This document shows, piece after piece, positions 44,394 to 53,616 of a stretch of 64,000 nucleotides of DNA. A model generated the notes under the pieces. The model saw only the letters and a list, made by a program, of their open reading frames with translations. It did no database searches and was not told where the DNA came from. Source of the stretch: an uncultured Lachnospiraceae bacterium (GTDB taxonomy: Bacteria; Bacillota; Clostridia; Lachnospirales; Lachnospiraceae); assembly GCA_905199445.1 (NCBI GenBank), contig CAJKGK010000008.1:1-64000 (forward strand), read 5' to 3'. The first letter of the stretch is position 1, and the number at the start of each line of letters is the position of its first letter. Both the position numbers and the translations under genes were made by a program.

Positions 44394-45907
44394 CAGTCCT
44401 GCACCTCACTTAAAAATAATATATTGGAAAATTCGAAGGCATCTCCAGGCCTTATAAGCTGTTCCGGCATAAATTCCAGTTTGAATTTAAGATTTTTAAA
44501 GCAGCTTCCTGTTTCTGTTTTCAGATACTCAGCCATAATTCCTTCCAAAAATGTATCCTGCCTTACAGACAGGGCTTTGAGGTCATATTCCCGTTTTTGG
44601 CTCAGATGCACAATAAACGAATAATAATCTCCGTTTTTTAAAATATTTTCCGTAAACTTCATCTCATACATATGATTCAGAAACTTAAGGTCAAAGCTGC
44701 CCCTTTGCTGCAGCTGCTCAAATAAAACTTTTAAAAACAGATCAAAGTTTCCATGGATCCGCTGTTCACAAACTTCATCTTCATAGACATATGCCGTTTC
44801 CTGTCCCGCGGCAGCCAATTCTGCCTCCACGGCCTCATCCGGTTTATATTCCAGCATATCATCCAGCTGATAAAGATTCAGAGTCTGGTGCAGATTCATC
44901 CCAAATAACGGGCGCACAAAAGCCTGAAGCCCTTCCAGGCTATTCTGGTGAATCAGACGATCCATATAATCATCAAAGCTGAACACATTTCTAAAACGGC
45001 TGTGCTTTACCCGGCAAATAATTTCATCTGCCTGAACCTGAAGCTTTGTACACGCAGTGAGCAAATCCCCATGTTTTTTTATAGCCCGTTTAAGCTCACC
45101 TTCAAGCTGATAAATATCCGCCAGTGCATCATCCTTTTCCCCCGGACCGCCGGCACCGCTTTTAGCTAAAACCCGATCTACCAAAGCCTTGTTGGAATTA
45201 AACAGCTTCTGCTCCTGTTCAAACCAACGCAGTCCGGTTTGAGAAAAGGCTTCAAGCGCCTTGACGCCCTCGAATACATTCTGGTTCAGTGTACGTACAA
45301 TTTCTTCCTTCCATATAATCAGCCGCCCCACTTCACTGTTAATTCTTCGGATGACTTCCAGACCACCCGCAAAATTTCTGGCTTTTAACATTTTTTCCAG
45401 AAGCAGCTGCTGTGCCGTAATCTTACTTTCCTCTTTGATTTCCTTTGTATCCATATAAAATTCAATGGCATCGGAGGTAATAAAGTAAATCAGCGTATCA
45501 TTGTCAAACCGGCTGTCAATCAGCCGTACCCTGGCATTTACATTGCTTTTAAGCTCGGGATCATAATAGGTATACACAAACGGTCTTCCGTCATTACAGA
45601 TCTTATCAAAAATAAACTGAACCAGGCCGTCGTCCTGTATTCCAAATTCCCGATCCAGAAAGTCATTCATAAAATGGTCATACATGGCATAGGTGACATT
45701 CCGGTCATTCATATGGTTTTCTTCAATAAAAAAACGGAGCACAGCCATCACTATATAGCCCATATCCAGCCGGGCAAACCGCCCGTCACCAAACTGAGCC
45801 AGTGAATATTCAGAAAGTCTGAAAAACGGATAATACCGTTTCAGGTTCTGCATACGTTCGCCATGCCCGCTTACAATATCATGCATTAATAAATGTTCCT
45901 GTGCCAA
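44393..45907 (-). CDS. jetA: MukF/JetA-like kleisin subunit (Wadjet JetA family, DUF5716-type)
   Basis: A protein of 504 residues. The N-terminal part (to about 170) is a winged-helix-like domain, a long helical middle follows, and a C-terminal domain resembles the kleisin end that meets the SMC head. It matches my memory of the Wadjet JetA/DUF5716 family. The start is TTG 45905-45907, eight bases after AGAGGAGG. A promoter about 35-60 bp upstream excludes the longer open frame that runs to 46129. It leads a three-gene operon with overlapping starts and stops. Confidence 0.78.
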   Translation of the reverse strand: MAQEHLLMHDIVSGHGERMQNLKRYYPFFRLSEYSLAQFGDGRFARLDMGYIVMAVLRFFIEENHMNDRNVTYAMYDHFMNDFLDREFGIQDDGLVQFIFDKICNDGRPFVYTYYDPELKSNVNARVRLIDSRFDNDTLIYFITSDAIEFYMDTKEIKEESKITAQQLLLEKMLKARNFAGGLEVIRRINSEVGRLIIWKEEIVRTLNQNVFEGVKALEAFSQTGLRWFEQEQKLFNSNKALVDRVLAKSGAGGPGEKDDALADIYQLEGELKRAIKKHGDLLTACTKLQVQADEIICRVKHSRFRNVFSFDDYMDRLIHQNSLEGLQAFVRPLFGMNLHQTLNLYQLDDMLEYKPDEAVEAELAAAGQETAYVYEDEVCEQRIHGNFDLFLKVLFEQLQQRGSFDLKFLNHMYEMKFTENILKNGDYYSFIVHLSQKREYDLKALSVRQDTFLEGIMAEYLKTETGSCFKNLKFKLEFMPEQLIRPGDAFEFSNILFLSEVQD

Positions 45908-45941
45908 TGGCCATTCCTCCTCTGAACAATTCGTTGTACTA

Positions 45942-45970
45942 AGTATACTATGTTCGCGGAATTTTGACAA
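45942..45970 (-). promoter_or_regulatory. Promoter of the jetABC-like operon
   Basis: Minus-strand TTGTCA (45965-45970), 17-bp spacer, TATACT (45942-45947). Predicted transcription start near 45935, 28 nt upstream of the TTG start codon, with AGAGGAGG in between. This is a strong, simple layout without an obvious operator. Confidence 0.7.
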
Positions 45971-46142
45971 CTTTTTTGGCCACAGGCAGCTTTGGAATCC
46001 ACCTGATGCACCTGGTACGTCTGTGGTATTCCCACGCTTTTCACCGTTCCGTAATATCCTCATCCGTATCCAGCCCTGCATCGGCTGCTCCATATCATCT
46101 TTTATTACTTTTCCAATGGCATACTTCACTTCACACCATCTG

Positions 46143-47213
46143 TTACATACTCAGCTTCATGTCACCCTGTTTAATATATCCCATCTTACGCATTCCTTCA
46201 GATACACCCAATGTAATCACTGCAGGAAGGATAAAGTGGAAAATGATAATCTTTATAATGACTGTCACCGGGCTTTCGGAAGCTGTCATTGTCTGATAAG
46301 TCATGATCTGCCCTACCAGTCCCGCTGATCCCATACCGCTTCCGGTTGGATTGTTGGTCATATTAAAAATAGGCATAATAGCGATTGGTCCTAAAATCGC
46401 AGATGACACAATCGACGGAATCCAAATCAATGGTCTGCGGACAATATTGGGAATCTGAAGCATGGATGTCCCCAATCCCTGTGCAAACAAACCGCCGATA
46501 CCATTTTCCCTGAAGCTGGAAACAGCAAACCCCACCATCTGACAGCAGCATCCGATGGTTGCCGCGCCGGCTGCAATGCCGTTAAGTCCAAGAATAACCC
46601 CCAGGGCCGCTGAACTGATGGGCAGTGTGAGAACCATGCCCATCACCACGGATACCACAATTCCCATAAGCACCGGCTGCTGAATCGTCCCCCAGTTAAT
46701 CAGATCTCCCAGCCAGGTCATAAATGAAGAAATCGTCGGGCCTACCAACACACCGACCGTTCCCCCTGAAAGAATCGTCACCGCAGGTGTCACAATCAAA
46801 TCAACCTTTGTCTTGCCTGCAACCAGATGCCCTAAAACAATGCCGACATAAGCGGCAATAAATGCCCCTAAAGGTTCTCCAGGTCCTGACAAAATCAGAT
46901 TTCCTCCTTCACCAATCAATGTTCCTGCCGATATGGCCCCCGCATAGGCCCCGATCATACCAGCTGTTGCCGCAGACAGAACCACATATACTGGAGATTT
47001 AAATTTGCAGGCAACGCCCACGCCGATACCCACACCGGTCATTCTCTGCGCAAACAGCCCGAATACAGAAAGGAAGGCGCCCACAGGGCCGCCCATCAAG
47101 TCCCCTACCTGCTTAATAATGGTTCCGATAATTAATGTGGCAAAAAGCCCCAGGCCCATACCGGTGAGTCCATCGATAAAAATACTGCTTAAAACCTTTT
47201 TAATCCATTTCAT
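46143..47213 (-). CDS. PTS EIIC-like membrane transporter (PTS_EIIC_2 type)
   Basis: An integral membrane protein of 356 residues rich in Gly and Ala, with about 8-10 hydrophobic segments. It fits the PTS_EIIC_2 family (GLGLFATLIIGTIIKQVG, LSGPGEPLGAF, PNIVRRPLIWIPS). These are EIIC-like permeases usually annotated as PTS sugar transport subunits but often encoded without EIIA or EIIB, as here, so phosphorylating transport is not proven. The substrate is unknown. The start is ATG 47211-47213 behind AAGGCGGG; the open frame continues about 170 bases upstream without a site. Confidence 0.75.
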   Translation of the reverse strand: MKWIKKVLSSIFIDGLTGMGLGLFATLIIGTIIKQVGDLMGGPVGAFLSVFGLFAQRMTGVGIGVGVACKFKSPVYVVLSAATAGMIGAYAGAISAGTLIGEGGNLILSGPGEPLGAFIAAYVGIVLGHLVAGKTKVDLIVTPAVTILSGGTVGVLVGPTISSFMTWLGDLINWGTIQQPVLMGIVVSVVMGMVLTLPISSAALGVILGLNGIAAGAATIGCCCQMVGFAVSSFRENGIGGLFAQGLGTSMLQIPNIVRRPLIWIPSIVSSAILGPIAIMPIFNMTNNPTGSGMGSAGLVGQIMTYQTMTASESPVTVIIKIIIFHFILPAVITLGVSEGMRKMGYIKQGDMKLSM

Positions 47214-47545
47214 AACATTCCCGCCTTTATTAATGATCCGAAAAAACACCTGTATCGTCTGTAGACATTTATGTCTGACTTTGTTTACACAGAGCATTAC
47301 ATGTGTCTTGTCAGTTATGAACTTAAGAATATCATATAAGGCCGTCAGAATCAAGCCATAAAAGTTTATTCGCCTCTTTACATCCATTCACATACCTTAT
47401 ATACTAATAAAAACAATATAATCAGTTTCTGTCTCTGTGTTTCAGCTGTATACATGCATTTTCTATGCAAAACACAGACAGGGATGTTTATTTTTCAATG
47501 GTAATTCATCATAAATATATTGTAATAGAAAGGCAGGTTTGTCCG

Positions 47546-47812
47546 ATGTTCCGTTTATGGGGAAAAGAATTTAAAGATAATCGACTTGTTAAAGATATTG
47601 TGGTCTGTGATGATACACCGGATAAAAGCCGAACGACCCGGATCTTCGATGCTGTCACAGAAATCTGTCTGGCTTTCGATTTATCCGAGCCGATCTGGCT
47701 TAAATCCAATATTAAAGAATTTCAAAGAAGGGATAAAACCCGTTTTTCATCCGACAATTTTGTGGAATCCATTGACTTTGATTATCTGGAAATCCATATT
47801 ATCGAGGAATAG
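47546..47812 (+). CDS. Small conserved protein of unknown function
   Basis: A hydrophilic protein of 88 residues, starting MFRLWGKEFKDNRL at ATG 47546 with AAAGGCAGG a little far upstream. It recalls short proteins common in Lachnospiraceae (ending in FDYLEIHIIEE-like sequence) that have no assigned role. No motif for catalysis or DNA binding is visible. It converges on the amino-acid symporter gene with a six-base gap. Confidence 0.65.
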   Translation: MFRLWGKEFKDNRLVKDIVVCDDTPDKSRTTRIFDAVTEICLAFDLSEPIWLKSNIKEFQRRDKTRFSSDNFVESIDFDYLEIHIIEE

Positions 47813-47818
47813 CCTGAC

Positions 47819-49219
47819 TCACCTTTCATCTACAGTGGGGACCTCTTCATCATCGGATAAATCCAGATTATGAATATACTTTTTTGTCTCCCTGACAATC
47901 ACAGGTGACAAAAGAAGCACCGCAACAAGGTTTGGCACTGCCATAAAGGCATTTAGAATATCTGCCACGCTCCACACAAGATCCAGGGCAATAATCGGCG
48001 CAATGGCTGCTACAGCCACATAAATCACACGATAAGGCATCAGTGCCTTTTTGCCAAGGCAGTATTCTATACAGCGTTCTCCATAGTATGACCATCCGAG
48101 GATGGTGGAATAGGCAAAGGAAATAATTCCAAGCACCAGAATCACCGGCCCAATCACAGGAATCTGATCAAAAGCCATCGTGGTCAGCACACCGCCATTA
48201 TCCACACCCGATACGTCAATATTGGGATTTTTCATAATACTTGTTACAAGTACAATTCCCGTCATGGCACAGACAACAACGGTATCCCAGAAGGTACCTG
48301 TAGAAGACACCAGCGCCTGACGCACCGGATTGCGTGTCTGCGCCGCTGCAGCAGCAATCGGTGCAGAACCCAGACCAGACTCATTGGAAAACAGTCCTCT
48401 GGCCACACCATACTGAAGCGCCAGCATGATTCCGCCGCCGGTCAGCCCGCCGGCTGCCGCTCCAGGTTCAAAAGCCAGCGTAATAATCGCCTGCAAAGCA
48501 GGAATAATGTAGTCATAATTAATACACAAAATAATAATACAGCCTACAACATAAAAAATCGCCATAAACGGCACCAGTTTTTCGCATACTTTAGCAATCG
48601 AACGAATCCCTCCGAAAATAACCAGTGCTGTGGCCAAAGCCACAACAAGACCTGCCACCCACATGGGAATTCCCAGATTTTCCTCACAAACCGTGGCAAT
48701 CGCATTAACCTGTGTCGCACATCCAATTCCAAAAGATGCGAACCCGCCAAACAGCGCAAACAAAACCGCCAGCCATTTCAGATTGAGTCCTCGCTCAAGA
48801 GCATACATGGCTCCGCCCTGCATCCGTCCATCTTTGGTTTTTACACGATATTTCACCGCAATCAGTGCTTCGCCATATTTCGTGGCAATTCCGAGAACAC
48901 CGGTCAGCCAGCACCAAAAGACGGCTCCCGGTCCCCCCAGCGCGATGGCGGTTCCCACGCCGATAATATTTCCTGTACCGATGGTGGAGGCCAGCGCTGT
49001 TGTCAATGCGCCAAACTGGCTGACTTCTCCCTCTGATCCTGTATCTTTTGTCACAGACAGTCGAATCGCGGTTCCCAGTTTTCGCTGAATCCCCCTGGTT
49101 CTTACGGTCATAAATAAATGTGTTCCAAAAAGCAAAATAATCATCGGCCAACCCCAGACCGCACCATCGATGGCCGTAATGATGTTTGCAGCACCTTCCT
49201 TTAATGCGCCCCAATCCAT
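47819..49219 (-). CDS. Alanine/glycine:cation symporter (AGCS family)
   Basis: A protein of 466 residues with about 11 hydrophobic segments. Family motifs seen are GALTTALASTIGTGNIIGVGTAI near residue 72, GGAMYALERGL and SNESGLGSAPIAAAAA near 270. It imports alanine or glycine with Na+ or H+. The start ATG 49217-49219 is eight bases after GAGGTG; another ATG six bases earlier is too close to that site. It appears to be a single-gene unit upstream of which the two-component kinase gene ends. Confidence 0.92.
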   Translation of the reverse strand: MDWGALKEGAANIITAIDGAVWGWPMIILLFGTHLFMTVRTRGIQRKLGTAIRLSVTKDTGSEGEVSQFGALTTALASTIGTGNIIGVGTAIALGGPGAVFWCWLTGVLGIATKYGEALIAVKYRVKTKDGRMQGGAMYALERGLNLKWLAVLFALFGGFASFGIGCATQVNAIATVCEENLGIPMWVAGLVVALATALVIFGGIRSIAKVCEKLVPFMAIFYVVGCIIILCINYDYIIPALQAIITLAFEPGAAAGGLTGGGIMLALQYGVARGLFSNESGLGSAPIAAAAAQTRNPVRQALVSSTGTFWDTVVVCAMTGIVLVTSIMKNPNIDVSGVDNGGVLTTMAFDQIPVIGPVILVLGIISFAYSTILGWSYYGERCIEYCLGKKALMPYRVIYVAVAAIAPIIALDLVWSVADILNAFMAVPNLVAVLLLSPVIVRETKKYIHNLDLSDDEEVPTVDER

Positions 49220-49310
49220 TTTCATCTCACCTCTGCTTCATTTTATCTTTAGGACAGTCTTACAAAATTTAGCTTTCACATGGACCGTAAAACTGCCGGA
49301 GATGCCTTAA

Positions 49311-51410
49311 TCATACACCAGTGGACTGGTTTTCGCAATTACTTTTAGGATAAATCCGTTCCATACATATGCTGACCTTAAACAAATCACCATCCAGATA
49401 AATCTCAAAACTTCCCCCATGAAGCTCTGTCAGACTTTTAGCAATAGACAGCCCAAGCCCGCTTCCCTCTGTTGTACGTGACTCGTCTCCCCGGACAAAC
49501 CGCTGGGTCAGCTCATCCGCCGTAATATTTAAAGATGCCTGAGATACATTTTTCATTACAAAATAAGCATCCTTTGATGTTCCATACAAATCAATATAAA
49601 CCCTTGAACCTTCCATTGCATATTTAAATGCATTATTAAACAGGTTATCCAGAATTCGATACATCCGCCGTCCGTCAGCAAAAATCATCAGCTGCTCGTC
49701 TGGTTGTTTAATTATCAGTTCCAGCTTACGCTGTTCATATTTTTCCACATAGGTTCCGGCAATCTGCCATACCAGTTCGGCAAAATCAATGGGATTTTTT
49801 TCAAGGGTCAGGTTACCGCTGGAAGCCCTGGAGGCTTCCACCAGGTCCTCGGTCAGCATTTTAAGCCTCTGAGATTTACTGTCCAGAATATCAATGTACT
49901 CCCGAATCGGCTCCTGAGTTATATTTTCCCGTTTAAGTAAATCCACATAATTAATAATGGACGTCAAAGGTGTTTTAATGTCATGAGAAACATTGGTGAT
50001 CAAATCAGCTTTCATTCGTTCACTCTTAATGCTTTCATCCACCGCTCTGTTTAATCCCTGTCCGATATTATTAATATTATTGGCAAAATCCAGAAAAACA
50101 CCGGTCCCCATAAGCTCTGTGTCAATTTTATAATCCAGTCGTCCTTCAGCGATTTTTCTGGCCCCTTTAGCAAGCTCAGCAATAGCCAGCACTTTTTTTC
50201 CTGCATAAAACAGTTCCAGAATACAGACTCCAAACAACAGCAGCCACCACCAAATGCCATAGCTGTTCGTGGCCGCAAACATTAAAAACAAATCTGTAAT
50301 TCCCGCAGCAAAGACTACAAAAAGATATTTCCGAAGTAAATTACTGTTAATCATTCCCTGATATAACACTGTATATATCCCCCTGATGCCTTTGTAAATC
50401 AGGCTTTGTTTGAGTATATGATGGGCCTTCAGCCGCCGCACAATACTAAAGTAGCTCAGGTGGGCCGCCGCATAACCGCTCATGCCGATAAGTGTCGTCA
50501 AAAACATATTCAGATCAATCATATACGGGCCACCGCTGTATCCTGAAAATGCATAATTAAAAGTCATTCCAATGGAACCTACCGTCCAGAACCCGGCAAA
50601 AAATATAATCACTGCTGCAATCTCCGTATAAATATGATCAACCCAGTATAGATAGATCCCCTCGGACTCCCTTGACCATCCGGAAACAACCGTTCCGAAA
50701 ATAAGTTCAGCCAGATATAATAAAAATGCACAAATTCCTATGGCCATAACCGGTTCCGACAGTGATACATACGCGCTGTAATCACTGGAATGCGTATAGA
50801 AAACATCCCCTTCCTTCAAATCAAAGGGGACATATGCGCAGACATAGCCGATCTGGTCGTCTCTGGGAATCAGATAATACATAATATCTGAGGTAAAATT
50901 ACTGCTCAGTATGACCCGTCGTTCTCCGCCGTTATCGGTTTCCGCCATAACAACGCCAAAACTGGGGAGGGCATATTTTTCCAGCCCAGCACAGTCCATC
51001 ACCAAATAAGCACAGGAATCGCCATCCCCCGAAAACTCAAATCCATCACTTAAAAACATGGGCTCCCCATAAATGTCATATACCGCATATTCCATGTTTT
51101 CATAAGAAATCATGTAAGTATTGTGATACCGCTCCACCGCCTGAGCATCCACAGTGCCGTTATTAATGACCGTACCGGTCATGGAATCCAAAATCTCCAT
51201 AGCACGCCAGAAATCATGCTGAAACACCATTGTCCCGAAATAACTGCCCTGCATCACTGAGGGCCTGGAATCATCATATCCGGCATAAGGAATCTCCCAC
51301 CGGAATAAAAATATAAGGCAAATCATCATCACATAAAAGGTAATAAACATTAAGACATGATTCACAGCCTTAGGCGCTGCCAACCTGCTGATTAATCTTC
51401 TTTTTTTCAT
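49311..51410 (-). CDS. Large membrane sensor histidine kinase
   Basis: A protein of 699 residues. An N-terminal helix (about 20-42) is followed by an extracytoplasmic sensor domain of about 180 residues, then five or so further helices (about 215-430), a short HAMP-like linker, the phosphoacceptor His near 475 in NVSHDIKTPLTSI, and a HATPase domain with an N-box (LDNLFNNAFKYA) and GSGLGLSI. DHp and regulator type resemble VanS/PhoR-like kinases. The signal is unknown. ATG 51408-51410 sits just after the response regulator stop, so the two are coupled; a TTG start overlapping that stop is possible. Confidence 0.88.
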   Translation of the reverse strand: MKKRRLISRLAAPKAVNHVLMFITFYVMMICLIFLFRWEIPYAGYDDSRPSVMQGSYFGTMVFQHDFWRAMEILDSMTGTVINNGTVDAQAVERYHNTYMISYENMEYAVYDIYGEPMFLSDGFEFSGDGDSCAYLVMDCAGLEKYALPSFGVVMAETDNGGERRVILSSNFTSDIMYYLIPRDDQIGYVCAYVPFDLKEGDVFYTHSSDYSAYVSLSEPVMAIGICAFLLYLAELIFGTVVSGWSRESEGIYLYWVDHIYTEIAAVIIFFAGFWTVGSIGMTFNYAFSGYSGGPYMIDLNMFLTTLIGMSGYAAAHLSYFSIVRRLKAHHILKQSLIYKGIRGIYTVLYQGMINSNLLRKYLFVVFAAGITDLFLMFAATNSYGIWWWLLLFGVCILELFYAGKKVLAIAELAKGARKIAEGRLDYKIDTELMGTGVFLDFANNINNIGQGLNRAVDESIKSERMKADLITNVSHDIKTPLTSIINYVDLLKRENITQEPIREYIDILDSKSQRLKMLTEDLVEASRASSGNLTLEKNPIDFAELVWQIAGTYVEKYEQRKLELIIKQPDEQLMIFADGRRMYRILDNLFNNAFKYAMEGSRVYIDLYGTSKDAYFVMKNVSQASLNITADELTQRFVRGDESRTTEGSGLGLSIAKSLTELHGGSFEIYLDGDLFKVSICMERIYPKSNCENQSTGV

Positions 51411-51415
51411 CGCTC

Positions 51416-52114
51416 TCAATCCATATTTTCAATTTTGTATCCAACACCCCAGACAACCTTTAAATACCTGGGTTCTTTTGGATTAATTTCTATTTTTTCA
51501 CGGATATGACTAATATGAACAGCAACCGTATTGTCTGCCGAAAGTGCATCTTCCTTCCATATATTTTCATAAATATCTTTAATGGAAAACACCCGGCCTT
51601 TATTACGCACCAGCAGCTTTAAAATATTATATTCGATCGGTGTCATTTTAACCGGATCTCCCATAACCGTAACTTCCTTATTGGTATCATCAATAACCAG
51701 ATCACCGACCGAATAAATTTCTCTGGAACTGTCTTTTGCCGCATTTCCAAATACTGTATACCGACGCAGCTGGGCCTTTACTCTGGCCAAAAGCTCCATA
51801 GGATTAAAAGGTTTGGTAATATAATCATCTGCTCCAATATTTAACCCCAGAATCTTATCATTATCCTCCGATTTTGCAGAGAGAATAATAATCGGGACAC
51901 CGCTTTTTTCCCGAATTTTCAAAGTCGCCCGGATACCGTCCAGTACAGGCATCATGACATCAATCAGCAGCAGATGCACCTCCTCTTTTTCAAGAATATC
52001 AATGGCCTGCTGCCCGTTATATGCCTTTAAAACATGATATTTTTCACCGATCAGGTAGATTTCAATAGCCTTTACAATCTCTTTATCATCATCACATACT
52101 AAAATATTATACAC
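51416..52114 (-). CDS. OmpR-family response regulator
   Basis: A protein of 232 residues with a receiver domain (acidic pocket Asp8-Asp10, phosphoacceptor Asp52 in LLLIDVMMP, KPF near 103) and a C-terminal winged-helix DNA-binding domain (SADNTVAVHISHIREKIE, VWGVGYKIE). The start is GTG 52112-52114 seven bases after GGGAGG. It pairs with the downstream kinase. No target is adjacent apart from the alanine symporter further downstream, which is suggestive only. Confidence 0.93.
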   Translation of the reverse strand: MYNILVCDDDKEIVKAIEIYLIGEKYHVLKAYNGQQAIDILEKEEVHLLLIDVMMPVLDGIRATLKIREKSGVPIIILSAKSEDNDKILGLNIGADDYITKPFNPMELLARVKAQLRRYTVFGNAAKDSSREIYSVGDLVIDDTNKEVTVMGDPVKMTPIEYNILKLLVRNKGRVFSIKDIYENIWKEDALSADNTVAVHISHIREKIEINPKEPRYLKVVWGVGYKIENMD

Positions 52115-52222
52115 TGTATTTCCTCCCGCCTAAAATCTCTATTTTAATATACCTAATAATTTTTAAAAACTTAACGAATTTCTTTAAAGACTTTCTTAAA
52201 ATTTCAAAACCCTATAAAAATA

Positions 52223-52276
52223 GCCAGAGATTTCCGGCTTCAGGCCGCCTGTCCGCCTGTGCAAAAAATCTCTGGC
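52223..52276 (-). terminator. Terminator of the gdpP-rplI-dnaB operon
   Basis: Eleven-bp arms (GCCAGAGATTT at 52223-52233 and its complement at 52266-52276) enclose a GC-rich inner hairpin. ATTTTTAT follows on the minus strand. It starts 7 bp past the dnaB stop. Confidence 0.7.
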
Positions 52277-52282
52277 CATCTA

Positions 52283-53614
52283 TTATTTTTCTTTATTCGC
52301 AAACTTTGTATAATTAGGCAGCCATACCAGCTCGACTGTTCCGATTGGGCCGTTTCTTTGTTTTGCAATAATGATTTCGGAAATATTCTTTTTATCCGTA
52401 TCTTTATTGTAATAATCATCACGATAAATAAACATAACCACATCGGCATCCTGCTCAATGGCTCCGGATTCTCGAAGGTCAGACAACATGGGACGGTGAT
52501 CCGGCCTGGTTTCACAGGCACGGGACAACTGAGAAAGGGCAATCACCGGGGCATTAATCTCTCTGGCCAGAGCTTTTAAAGATCTGGAAATATCAGAAAT
52601 TTCCTGCTGTCTTGACTCAGAATGTTTACCACCGCCGGTCATCAGCTGCAGGTAGTCAATAATGACAAGCCCCAGGTTATTTTCCAGCTTAAACTTGCGG
52701 CATTTGGAACGCAGTTCCGTAATGGAAATACCCGGTGTATCATCAATAATCAATGGAGAATTACTGATAACACCTGCACTCTCAATAAGTTTTTCCCAGT
52801 CCGCGGCTGCCAGGTTCCCGGTACGCATTGCCTGCGAATCCACCTTGGATTCCATGGAAAGCACACGGTTAATCAACTGATCCTTGGACATTTCCAAACT
52901 GAAAATTGCTGTTGTCACATTATTTTTAACTGCAATATGCTGTGCCAGATTCAAGACAAAGGCCGTCTTACCCATAGAGGGACGGGCTGCCACCAAAATC
53001 AGATCCGAAGGCTGAAAACCAGAAGTTTTGTAATCCAGATCATAAAATCCCGTGGAAATCCCTGTGACAGTTCCTTTGTGCTTTGCCGCTGCCTCAATCT
53101 TATTGATAACACTTAAGACAACATCCTTAATAGGTACAAAATCATCCGAACTTTTTTTTTGAAGAATATCAAACATCCGCTTTTCTGCGGTCTCCATGAT
53201 ATCTGCAACCGGTTCCTTGTCCAGGTAACACATATTGGCAATTTCTTCATTGGCTTTGATCATCCGGCGCAGGGCTGCCTTATCGGCTATAGTCTGAGCA
53301 TACTGTTTAGCATTTGAGGATACGGGAACACTGTTTAAAAGCTCTCCTAAAAACTCCACACTTCCCAGTTCTTCAGGCACGTCTTTTGCTTTCAGCGCTT
53401 CCTGAAGAATTACAATGTCTACCGGAGTTCCACCGGTATTCAGTTCAACCATAGTATCAAAAAGAATCCCATACTGATGCTGATAAAAATCGTCTCCGGA
53501 TATAATTTCTGAAGCTGTCAGAATCGCATCCACATCCATAAGCATTGAACCGACCACAGCCCGCTCTGCCTCAACACTGTGTGGTAAAACCCGTTTAATT
53601 AATGCTTCTTCCAT
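52283..53614 (-). CDS. dnaB: Replicative DNA helicase DnaB
   Basis: A hexameric 5'-3' helicase at the replication fork, of 443 residues. The N-terminal DnaB domain begins LPHSVEAERAVVGSML, and the RecA-like core has Walker A ARPSMGKT near 205-213, Walker B region LVIIDYLQLM near 315, and SQLSRACE. There is no intein insertion. ATG at 53612-53614 lies 2 bp after the rplI stop with GAGATG upstream. It is the third gene of the gdpP-rplI-dnaB operon. Confidence 0.95.
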   Translation of the reverse strand: MEEALIKRVLPHSVEAERAVVGSMLMDVDAILTASEIISGDDFYQHQYGILFDTMVELNTGGTPVDIVILQEALKAKDVPEELGSVEFLGELLNSVPVSSNAKQYAQTIADKAALRRMIKANEEIANMCYLDKEPVADIMETAEKRMFDILQKKSSDDFVPIKDVVLSVINKIEAAAKHKGTVTGISTGFYDLDYKTSGFQPSDLILVAARPSMGKTAFVLNLAQHIAVKNNVTTAIFSLEMSKDQLINRVLSMESKVDSQAMRTGNLAAADWEKLIESAGVISNSPLIIDDTPGISITELRSKCRKFKLENNLGLVIIDYLQLMTGGGKHSESRQQEISDISRSLKALAREINAPVIALSQLSRACETRPDHRPMLSDLRESGAIEQDADVVMFIYRDDYYNKDTDKKNISEIIIAKQRNGPIGTVELVWLPNYTKFANKEK

Positions 53615-53616
53615 CT

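Noticed and set aside
39112..44624. Several plus-strand frames of 60-160 codons across the condensin operon
   Set aside because: They are antisense shadows of long minus-strand coding sequence, with no ribosome sites and no family resemblance.
45908..46129. N-terminal extension of the jetA-like frame
   Set aside because: The promoter and strong ribosome site place the start at 45907; the extension would lie across the promoter.
46143..46223. Selenocysteine reading of a TGA between coding-like pieces upstream of the jet promoter
   Set aside because: No convincing SECIS hairpin follows the TGA and no intact gene surrounds it.
46143..47213. Calling the EIIC-like gene a full PTS transporter for a named sugar
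   Set aside because: No EIIA or EIIB domain or gene is nearby and family members have no certain substrate.
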